64,000 nt of DNA, taken from positions 1-64,000 of the forward strand of contig JASCIV010000008.1 of assembly GCA_030374735.1 (NCBI GenBank), written 5' to 3'. Made by a program: the position numbers and the translations under genes. Numbering within the stretch: position 1 is the stretch's first letter; every line of letters begins with the position of its first letter. Below are positions 1-7,964 of the stretch, one piece after another. The notes beneath the pieces are model-generated. The model did no database searches and was not told where the DNA came from. It saw nothing but the letters and a program-made list of their open reading frames with translations. The stretch is from Gracilaria caudata. Its lineage: Eukaryota > Rhodophyta > Florideophyceae > Gracilariales > Gracilariaceae.

Positions 1-276
1 CCCCCACCACCACCTACCGCCCTGTCGCCGTTTTTCTGGCCCGTCCCATAAGCTCCTCGCTTCCCTGGCTCTTGCACTGTCTCTCAATTACAACATCATC
101 CGCTCGCTTGCTTATTTCACTCCAGCGCCCCGTCTTTGACGTTTATGTGGCTTAGTCCACTCAGTCTTCGTTCCCCAGTGTCTCTCGTGCAACCCTTGTG
201 TATCCGCGCTATCTCTCACCGATCGCTTTTAACTCTGCATCCGAACCGTTTCCGTCCGACCTCTTGAATTTTAAGC
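1..276. promoter_or_regulatory. Upstream region of the bZIP-like gene
   Basis: Pyrimidine-rich, CT-dominated sequence leads directly into the ATG at 277. It probably holds the 5' UTR and part of the promoter. I saw no open frame or repeat in it. No TATA box is obvious. The left edge of the window cuts it. Confidence 0.35.
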
Positions 277-1815
277 ATGGACGCCATTGACGCCGACATT
301 GCCTGGGAGGAGTGTATTCCCGACCTTCCTCTTGATGCAAACAACCTGCCCCCGCTTAACGCTCTTTCTACCGATTCCTCTCACAATCTCGACTTGCTTG
401 ACCTTCTCAACTTCGAAAACGACAAAACAACTGACCCCATCGCCACCCCGGGAAGACTCCCTTCCGTCGAATCGCTCTCTACCTCAACAGAACCTCTCGC
501 TGTAACCCCCGAGTCTTTCCACCATTCTCAAGAAACACTTTCACAATGCACAGAACATTCAACCATCGCCCCAAGTCTAACACCTCCACCCCGCATGGTT
601 CACCTCGCTTCGGACCAATCCACTGTCGGTTCTCGCATCTCGTCGCCATCACACACTACATCTGAAGAAATTCCGTCACCAGAACAGTCTGCCCCGGCTT
701 CTCCGCAGCTCCCGAAACGTCTGAGCTCCAACAAACAAAGGTCGCGTCGCCAGAAACGCTCAACAAAGAAGAAGGATACTGAGTCTAATTCAAATGACTC
801 CCTTGTTTTGGAGCTCACGACCCGCCTAGCTTCTGCTGGTGCTGAGACAGCTGCCCTTCGCAAGCGAGTCGCTTCTCTCACACAAGAGAACCGTTCTCTT
901 CGTGCCGCTCTTGATCACGCTAATGCACGTTTGGTGGCAGTGGCTCAAGCTGCTGCTGCTGTTCCGCCTACCACTGCTCAACAACCAGTTGTTGTTGGTC
1001 TCGCACAAATGTCTCAGGAGGTTGCCGGTCGCATCTCCGGCGCCCTTACGGTAAATGATATGGAGGAGGCACCTAGGAAGAAGAGAAAGAGAGTCACTGG
1101 TGCGGCTACTACCATGGCATGTGTCATGTTTATGTGGGGTGCATTTGTTGGTACCCCTGGACTGTTGAAGGCCGCCACCAAGGTGTTTGGCGGCGAAGAT
1201 TCGAACTTACCTGCTGTATGGAAAGGTGGTAGCGATCCTGCTTCATCTGTTCCTGCCGTGCCTGTTTCCCGTTTGCATGAAAGCTGGCAACCAAATTGTA
1301 TGAGCGTATTAAAAGAATTGCCAAGTAAGAGTACTGACGGTGAAGGAGAACCCATGGACATTGGCTCCAGTGCCATCAAGCGAGAAAACGTAATCATTAC
1401 CGAGAAAACCGAGAAGGACGAAGAAGTTCCCGCTGAGAAGATGTTTGTTGATATGCGGGATGAGGATGCTGCCAAGGTGGTTGCCTTAGCAGATGTTCGC
1501 GACCGCAGTCAACCTCAGTACTCATACGTGCTGTGCAGAGATGCAAAGGCCGCGATAGACAACATCCGGGCATGTTCCAAAAGTAAGAAGAACGGGGAAC
1601 CTTGCGGTCCTCCTCACACGATATCCCTGATCTTACCAGCATCAACAGCTGGAATGGATGATGAGAACAGCACGGACAGCCTTCCCGCACTTGCCGAAGT
1701 CCAGTGTAACATTATGTCCATCGCAAGAATACCAGTCGACTCCATGAACGATGGAAGCTCATATGGAAGAGTTATTGCCACTGTACCGCAAAGCGGAACC
1801 GTTATTCGTGGCTAG
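277..1815 (+). CDS. bZIP-like protein with a membrane anchor
   Basis: A 512-residue single-exon frame starting with ATG. Residues 1-150 are acidic, Ser/Pro-rich and likely disordered, as in an activation domain. A basic stretch at 152-166 contains N152-x7-K160, near the bZIP pattern N-x7-R/K. It is followed by a zipper-like coil at about 175-219 with leucines at 180, 194, 201 and 208 (Ala at 187) and an Asn at a core position. A second basic cluster at 267-272 precedes one hydrophobic segment at about 273-297, then a C-terminal tail of about 215 residues. This order matches ER-tethered stress factors (ATF6, plant bZIP28/17), which are released by proteolysis. The spacing between basic region and first leucine is not canonical, so DNA binding is unproven. 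A plain coiled-coil membrane protein is the alternative. Confidence 0.6.
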   Translation: MDAIDADIAWEECIPDLPLDANNLPPLNALSTDSSHNLDLLDLLNFENDKTTDPIATPGRLPSVESLSTSTEPLAVTPESFHHSQETLSQCTEHSTIAPSLTPPPRMVHLASDQSTVGSRISSPSHTTSEEIPSPEQSAPASPQLPKRLSSNKQRSRRQKRSTKKKDTESNSNDSLVLELTTRLASAGAETAALRKRVASLTQENRSLRAALDHANARLVAVAQAAAAVPPTTAQQPVVVGLAQMSQEVAGRISGALTVNDMEEAPRKKRKRVTGAATTMACVMFMWGAFVGTPGLLKAATKVFGGEDSNLPAVWKGGSDPASSVPAVPVSRLHESWQPNCMSVLKELPSKSTDGEGEPMDIGSSAIKRENVIITEKTEKDEEVPAEKMFVDMRDEDAAKVVALADVRDRSQPQYSYVLCRDAKAAIDNIRACSKSKKNGEPCGPPHTISLILPASTAGMDDENSTDSLPALAEVQCNIMSIARIPVDSMNDGSSYGRVIATVPQSGTVIRG

Positions 1816-2451
1816 AGTTAATTGCGGGCTACAGAGAAATGGTTTACATAGGAACTGCTACCCAGAGCTATAGACTACTTCAGTGGAAGTGACGTCTGCT
1901 TGCGACTGAGATGCGCATCATTTGATCCCGAAGCGAGGGATATTCACAGTATGTGTTGGGGCACAAGTGGGATTTGTACAGATCCCCCAACTACAGATGC
2001 CTGTAAGCGCAGAGACGAGCAGAAGTCTCTTGCCAATATCATTAAAGCACACAAGCTTCTCAGTGATAATTCCGGGCATACTGAGTTCCGTGTTTCGTTG
2101 GAGAGCGAGTAATGAGCAAGATAGCTTTCGTGGACCGCGGAGCGTATTTTGTACAAGGTTAGTTTAGTGAAAGACAGCTCGCTTACGAAGCGTACGTTCT
2201 TCTGCTGCACCGTGGGTACCGTATCTTCGCGATTTCGATGGTTGACCCCATCGCTGCTCACGATTATTGAACAGCAGCGCATGTGTGGCGCGTGCTGCGT
2301 TTGGCCTTTTGGCCTCCTGGTTGAATAGAGACAAAACGATTCCGCCGGTGACCGAGCTCGGGCAAAGCAATTGGCAATGAGTCACACATATACAGTTCAC
2401 CGCAGGCTCTGCTTTCTCATTCCTGTCTTCGGGGTGCTTTGTCGGTCACGT
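1816..2451. other. Intergenic region between convergent genes
   Basis: This 636 bp lies between the 3' ends of the bZIP-like gene and the glycosyltransferase gene. Short frames occur but none resembles a known protein. It probably carries the two 3' UTRs. Confidence 0.4.
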
Positions 2452-4083
2452 TCAATCCGTCTTTTGTCTACAGATACGTAATCTTTCTTTCTCGGAAGCA
2501 AGATTTTCTTTGTCTTTTCTTGTTCCCCAAATCCATCGTAAAACCTTCGCACGCATTTTATCCAGCCATGTCAATCCAAAATCGACACCAGAGGTACGTA
2601 TGACGTAGTCATCATTGCTCCACGGAGCGATACCGTCTGGTCGTACTCGTAGACGTTGCGCTGCTTCGGAAAACGAGCTCCAGCCCGATGCCAACATGGC
2701 TCCTGTTCTAGACAACAAGATCATATCTGCAAATGCATACTGAACACACTCGGCATCTCGATCGTCACAGTTGCGGGGGAGAGTGATCAAATGATCGCGG
2801 GGAAAATGTTGATATAGCTTTTCGAGTGCAGACGTTGTATCAACCGATACGAAGAATCTCGGTTTCTCGCCAACTTGAACCAAAAACCTGGCCTCCCCAT
2901 GTGTGATGTCGTATCTTCTAAATGAAAGCAAATGAGAACGGTGGACAAGTTTAGGCCATTCTTGACGCATTCTTTTCATTGCAGAGATGAAGTTTTCCGG
3001 TGAGCTTCGAAGTCGCCATTTATTGGTGACCTCTGCGCCTTGAACGGAGTATTCGCATCGATGGTCAACTCTTTCGTTATCTTGTGCTAACGTTCTGGAT
3101 CGGATGTGAACGCCAATCATGGTATGAAGGGCTTGTTCTCCACCAGCTGCGCGTTGTGCCTTGTTGACGAGTGTACGAACTTCTGGTGCTGGCGTGAGTG
3201 CTTGAACAAATGCATTGATGAGAGTGCTTGGAGCGAACTTGGATCGCAAAATATATGCAGTGCGGATATATATGTGCTTGTCGCGAGAGTCAGGTATTTC
3301 AGTCAGAGGGGACTGCTTCGATTCTGAATCCTTGGCCATGAAGTTGAAATATGTTACGGAAGACTGGTAACTATGATTAGTTTCATTAGTGCTCATTAAC
3401 GCAGAGGAAGATGGTGGATAGACGTTGTTAGGGTTAATAGGCCACGGTACAGATGTTTGAATAAGAACAAGAGTTTGCAGGATCGATTGATCAAACAGGT
3501 GGTGAATGGAAGCATTGAGATGAGGGTCAGGGGCCCATATAACAACAAGCACTCTGCGTGTAAGGAACGAAAACTCCATTGCAGAGGCGAGCGCACGCAA
3601 CCGATTTCCAAGCCCGTTTTGAACGTCGACAATGAGAAGCTTGGGCAACTTCTTGAAAGGAGGGATGGTATACGAATTCGAGGAGAGACGAATCAGAAGC
3701 CGGCGACGGCCTTCTACTCCAAGTCGAGAAACGAAAAGTGGCGGAATTCGACAAGCAGTGACGAGCGAATGATAATTGGAAACGTCATCAACGTACGAAG
3801 AATTGGGGAAGTTGGCGAGTTGTGTTTGTTGCGATCGAAAATGAGAGATTGCTTGGTTGACTTGCTCAAATGATTGACGATCATAGGACTGCATTTCAGT
3901 TTGTAAGCCGAGCATTCGTTTACTAAACGAGTTCCACAGAAGCAGCGACAGAACGACGAGAACCAGCGCATGCAGGAGGTGCCGTCTGAGAAGAGCATGC
4001 GGCGACAACGCTTGTTTAATGGCGACAGTGCGCACAATATGACGGGCTTTAACACGCAGCCGTCGCAAACGCGTAGCAGACAT
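2452..4083 (-). CDS. Type II membrane glycosyltransferase, fucosyltransferase-like
   Basis: A 543-residue protein from the ATG at 4083; the open frame upstream has only a GTG. A short, very basic cytoplasmic tail precedes one hydrophobic anchor at about 36-53, typical of a Golgi type II enzyme. The lumenal part has GLGNRLRAL at 157-165, a VHIRSRT segment near 325-331, and a C-terminal block FADMILLSRT...SGWSSFSE at about 448-473. These blocks are characteristic of GT23/GT65/GT68-like alpha-fucosyltransferase folds, where the conserved HxR arginine contacts GDP-fucose. It probably acts on cell-wall or glycoprotein glycans; donor and acceptor cannot be read from the sequence. It is divergent from the RING gene across a GC-rich spacer. 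Confidence 0.75.
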   Translation of the reverse strand: MSATRLRRLRVKARHIVRTVAIKQALSPHALLRRHLLHALVLVVLSLLLWNSFSKRMLGLQTEMQSYDRQSFEQVNQAISHFRSQQTQLANFPNSSYVDDVSNYHSLVTACRIPPLFVSRLGVEGRRRLLIRLSSNSYTIPPFKKLPKLLIVDVQNGLGNRLRALASAMEFSFLTRRVLVVIWAPDPHLNASIHHLFDQSILQTLVLIQTSVPWPINPNNVYPPSSSALMSTNETNHSYQSSVTYFNFMAKDSESKQSPLTEIPDSRDKHIYIRTAYILRSKFAPSTLINAFVQALTPAPEVRTLVNKAQRAAGGEQALHTMIGVHIRSRTLAQDNERVDHRCEYSVQGAEVTNKWRLRSSPENFISAMKRMRQEWPKLVHRSHLLSFRRYDITHGEARFLVQVGEKPRFFVSVDTTSALEKLYQHFPRDHLITLPRNCDDRDAECVQYAFADMILLSRTGAMLASGWSSFSEAAQRLRVRPDGIAPWSNDDYVIRTSGVDFGLTWLDKMRAKVLRWIWGTRKDKENLASEKERLRICRQKTD

Positions 4084-4756
4084 TTTGGACAACAAGCGGC
4101 GCTTCGAAAATCGAGCGAGCACACGCAGCGGGACAGGAGCAGAAGAAGGGCCGGGGAGATGGGGAGAAAGAGAGAACGCACGTCTCTCACGTTAACGTCA
4201 GTACAGCACTCAAACCGGCATAGCGAAAAACATAAAACGGCTTGAGGCGAGATAAAAACCCCTCTCCCCCCAAAAGGCGGAAGACAGGCAACGGCCGTGC
4301 GCGAAGCGCAAGGCGCCGAGCCAAGGCGCCGCTTGAACGGACTAAGATGCAGCATGCGCGCGTGGCGCTTTGCTGCGGGCACCGCGAGCGGATGGGATTG
4401 AGCTGCGCGCGACGTGAATTGTGCGGGAATGAGCTCGCGGAGGACGCACGTGCTGTAATGGAGCGAATAAAATCATGATCGCGCCACGCACTCATACGGG
4501 TTCCACGTTTATACGTGACCAACTATGCCATTTGTGCTTGCCGTCCCACCGCGGCACGTGCGTGCGTGGCACTTCGGGCGTATCGTTGCCGGCCAACACG
4601 CCGCCACCCAAATCTCCGCCATCTTCCCCGCCACCGAGCGCGAACTGCTCCCTACCGTCGACTTCACGACGGCTGTTTCTCAGCCTCTTTCGCCGCTGCT
4701 CTGCCCTTCACCGCTGCTCTGCCCTTCACCGCTCTGCCCCTCCCCGCCCTGTGCTC
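4084..4756. promoter_or_regulatory. GC-rich divergent promoter region
   Basis: This 673 bp separates two divergently transcribed genes and should hold both promoters. Much of it is GC- and CpG-rich. Open frames cross it but look like by-products of base composition. A short tandem repeat sits at its right end (4693-4740). Confidence 0.4.
4693..4740 (+). repeat. 18-bp tandem repeat, about 2.3 copies
   Basis: The unit ccgctgctctgcccttca occurs at 4693-4710 and 4711-4728, followed by a partial third copy. It lies just upstream of the RING gene's ATG, in the probable 5' UTR. Confidence 0.8.
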
Positions 4757-5895
4757 ATGTCCCACTCTTCTGACTCGCCGCGCCGCGCGCGCCCGCGCCT
4801 CACGGAGCAGATCCAAGTCATCCGCGAGCTTTGGCTGCTTCGAGAAAGCGCTCGCGTGCGCGCTGCAGAGCATCGTTTCATGGCGCAGCTTGAGCGTCTG
4901 TTTGGAGCAAATGCGTATTCTTCCCCGCCGCCGCCGCAGCCGCGTGTCTCCTTCGTGCCGGTTGGCGCCACACGCGTTCCAACGCCGCCTGTCGCACCGC
5001 CACCACCCCCACTGGGTAGACGCTCGCTGTGGCGTAATAATGATGGCGGCGTGTTCGAGAGCCAACCGCAGCCGAGGGGTGACGCCTCACCTGCGCGGGA
5101 GCGTCGTCCAGCTTTCCCGGAAGGCATTGAAGTACTTCGTGCTCGCCAACCGGTTACGGTATGTGTTCTCGCTCTCTCGCTATCACTCGTGCTTCTGTTT
5201 TGCGTTCTTTGCGTTCGCTTTCGTTCTCACACGCTTGTTCATGTGCGGCGTAGAATCTCAGCGCGCAGTTTCGAGCACGTCTTGAAGGTGATGACACTCA
5301 GCATCATCCGTACCGGGGAATTGTGCGTTCACGGTCTTTTGGGCAGCTCAGTCGTCAGAGAGCGGTTTCAGCGCTTCTCGAGTCAGAATTCCGACACCAC
5401 TTAGAGGCGCTTATATCGCGTGGCGACACCAGGCCTGCTACAACAGCACCATTGCCATCTCAACTTGATCTTGACCTTGACCAATCCATGTCACATGCAT
5501 CGCATACAGAGCTTGCTTCATTGGTCAAGAGCTTGCAACAGGAAGTAACCGTGCTCAAGAACGTAATGTCAGCGAGCTTTGACCTGCAGCTTGATATTCA
5601 ACGCGCAATTCGACAGGAGGTGTGTGCTGCTTTGAGCAGAGCTGGCGTCAAGCAAGTTGCTGATTCTTCTTCTTGCGCAGTTCAGGCGAGGACTGAACGA
5701 GTTGCGAAGGCAGGCGTTTGTACAGTGTGTCTGGAGAAGAGTGTGGATTGTGTGTTATACGCTTGTGGTCATATGTGTACATGTAGTTTATGCGCGAGAC
5801 AGCTGCTCAGTACTGGTCAGAAGTGTCCTATATGCAGGGCTCCGGTCAGAGACGTCGTCAGAGCCTTTATCGTGACCGAAGCGGTTGCTACTTGA
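4757..5895 (+). CDS. C3HC4 RING-finger protein, likely E3 ubiquitin ligase
   Basis: Two exons, 4757-5158 and 5254-5895, encode 347 residues. The 95-bp intron starts gtatgt and ends tag; both exons join at a codon boundary. Splicing gives the continuous segment RARQPVT-NLSAQFRARLEGD, followed by a region shaped like the linker of plant RING proteins. Residues about 290-335 form the RING: CTVC, then CGHMC, CSLC and CPIC provide the zinc ligands. The N-terminal part is basic and proline-rich, and about 180-250 is helical. Such proteins transfer ubiquitin from an E2; the substrate is unknown. The upstream in-frame ATG at 4475 would add a low-complexity tail, so 4757 is preferred. Confidence 0.8.
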
Positions 5896-6236
5896 GAGTC
5901 ACGCTGACGTTGGTGTGTTGTCTTCTGGCCTTGCAGGCTGAGACGGTCTTGCTGTGTTTTGCTAGCCGGAAACACGGACAAAACAATTATTCTTTCTGCG
6001 TTCCCGCTTTTGCACTTGTTGTCTCAACGTCATTTACTTGTAGTTCTAATAGTTTTGTAGCTGTGTACAGTAACTGTTATTCTCACCTGTCCGTATCCAC
6101 ACCTCTTCGTTCAAGTAAACGACTCCAAAACTTGGCGTGAAGTGTGAGTTGTCCCGACGAGTGCAAAATTCCACCTGCCTCCGCTCGTTTGCTTGTGTTT
6201 TGTGAGCATCGAACTCGAGAAGCGCATATTACTGCT
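5896..6236. other. Intergenic region
   Basis: Co-directional spacer of 341 bp between the RING gene and TOM7. I see no recognisable element; it should hold the RING 3' UTR and the TOM7 promoter. Confidence 0.35.
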
Positions 6237-6545
6237 ATGACTCGCCCTCTAAGTCGGGATGGTGAGGACGAGGAAGACGATTGGTCAGATCATAATGAAC
6301 AGAATTCACTGGTTTTGCGTCAGTTGAAATATCTCTCTGAGGTCGGAGTTAAGGTATGGAAAGGCACACTACCGGTTCTCCACAAAGCATTTCGATATGG
6401 GTTCATTCCTTTAATTTTCTTGCTTGGACTGAAATCGGATAATCCGACCAACAGTGGCAGAGAATCGAAGGCTCGGAATGTATTACTTTCCGCTCTATCT
6501 ACTTCGTCTTTGGATGGAGCGCAAGGCTGTGGTGAATACTGGTAA
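6237..6545 (+). CDS. TOM7: Mitochondrial import receptor subunit TOM7
   Basis: A 102-residue protein from the ATG at 6237. The hallmark is FRYGFIPLIFLLGLKSD at about residues 57-73. It matches the single tail-proximal membrane segment of TOM7, most closely the plant form (HYGFIPLVIFVGMNSD). TOM7 is a small subunit of the outer-membrane TOM complex and affects its assembly. The N-terminus is acidic (EDEEDD), as in plant TOM7. The protein is longer than usual (about 55-75 residues) because of a roughly 30-residue C-terminal extension rich in Ser and Ala. A spliced 3' end could shorten that tail. An earlier in-frame start at 6144 is not an obvious choice. Confidence 0.75.
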   Translation: MTRPLSRDGEDEEDDWSDHNEQNSLVLRQLKYLSEVGVKVWKGTLPVLHKAFRYGFIPLIFLLGLKSDNPTNSGRESKARNVLLSALSTSSLDGAQGCGEYW

Positions 6546-6940
6546 CGAGCGAAAAACAGAACTCGTAGGACGATTTCTTGCGTCAAGTGAAACCAGCGCG
6601 ACTCAAGAGAGAGAGACATAAATTGCTACTTTTGATGTTCTATCCCTTGTTTGAACAGCAAAAGAATGACCCGAATGCAGCTTAGATGCGAGTATTTCTT
6701 CACCTTTTTGTTAGGATGGACATGGTCTTCTTGTAAATACAACTATAGATAAGCGCATTCATGCTCCGGAAACAATTGTTGGCGTAGCGGTATTTGTTGC
6801 AAAGTTGAGCCCTTGAGCAGTCGTAGTGTAGACGAGAACTCTTATTTATTTGGTGGTGAGAGCCGTGGGTTAAACCACTCTGTGTGGACCAGATGCTCTT
6901 CTTCTTCTCTATTGCAGTCGAGAGCTTTTCAATTTTAAAC

Positions 6941-6980
6941 TGTAGTAAAACTTCGAATGAAGCTTTCTCTCTTCAGAAAG
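6941..6980 (+). repeat. Dispersed stem-loop repeat, copy 1
   Basis: A tgtagtaaaactt segment is followed by a small inverted repeat (aacttc/gaagct) and then ttctctcttcagaaa. The last 15 bases recur exactly at 7340-7356, and a diverged copy lies at 55204-55240. Confidence 0.5.
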
Positions 6981-7323
6981 CCCAAGACCGGCCGTTACAA
7001 GCAGGGGTTGGTACAATCGGATTGCAACTTCTTCTTCTTTATTGTGAGACACGAAGGCCTACTACGCCTTTCGATGTGGGGCCGCGGATTGCAATTTATT
7101 CACCCGCCTCCAATCTCAATTGCAATACTCCACCTTCCCAGCAATCCAGATTGCAGTCAGTGACTTCTTTGTCAATCAGATTGCAATCTTAACTCAATCC
7201 TTGATTGCGATCGATGGCAACCAACCCCTGGATCTATACGAACTTCGCTCCATAAAACAAAACTTGGAGTTCTTTTATTCGGAAATCAGCCTTCAATTCC
7301 TACAAGAGTAGCAGATTAAAGCA

Positions 7324-7356
7324 AAACTCTTAAATAAAGTTTTCTCTCTTCAGAAA
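7324..7356 (+). repeat. Dispersed stem-loop repeat, copy 2
   Basis: An inverted repeat aaaact/agtttt with a short loop is followed by the same ttctctcttcagaaa as in copy 1. Confidence 0.5.
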
Positions 7357-7964
7357 CGCTAACAACTGATGTAAAACTTGGGAGTTTTCTAAAGCGAGTA
7401 GTGTAGACGTAATCTAGTAGCATGCCAAGAAAGAAGCTGAACCCCCATTTGCCATGAGAGATTAAGAAGATTCGGACGAAGTTCAGCTGATGCCGACATG
7501 GCCCTTGTACTGGCTGTACTGGATCATGCTCCACGTCATAACCGGCCTGGTGAGATTCTTCAGCATTGCTGTGTCACAACGCGCCAGCAGAGAACCTTGT
7601 GTAACATTAGATGACACGAGCAGTGAATGAAAGTCGATATGGGTGATGCGGTTTATCGTAGCTCAAACACAAACTCACTTCATACTGGCCCAATGACGTC
7701 CTGCGCACTCTCTTCACGATTTGGTAGTCCCGGTATGGGTCTGCGGTTCTAGCGAACAATATCGAAAACGCGCGGGTCCTCAGTCCTCAGTCGTGTCGAA
7801 CTGTTTCCGATGCAAAAATCAACATTGTGAGGGCTTTGATTATCAAAGTTTGATAGTAATATTCTTTCCGTGCTTCCCAGGATTTTGTACTCGGCAAAAG
7901 AGGACAATAATTCTTCTGATACCTTCGGTATTCCACTCATGGGCGCGGATTCTTAGATACACAC

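Larger units (their letters stand above)
6546..7964. other. AT-rich intergenic region with short repeats
   Basis: Spacer of 1,419 bp between TOM7 and the C2-lipase gene. No credible gene is seen. It contains a cluster of ATTGC(A/G) words at about 6905-7215 and two related short stem-loop repeats at 6941-6980 and 7324-7356. It may be a decayed mobile element plus the lipase promoter. Confidence 0.4.

Noticed and set aside
3714..4382. 222-codon minus-strand frame overlapping the GT23-like gene
   Set aside because: Shadow of the conserved glycosyltransferase frame and its GC-rich promoter.
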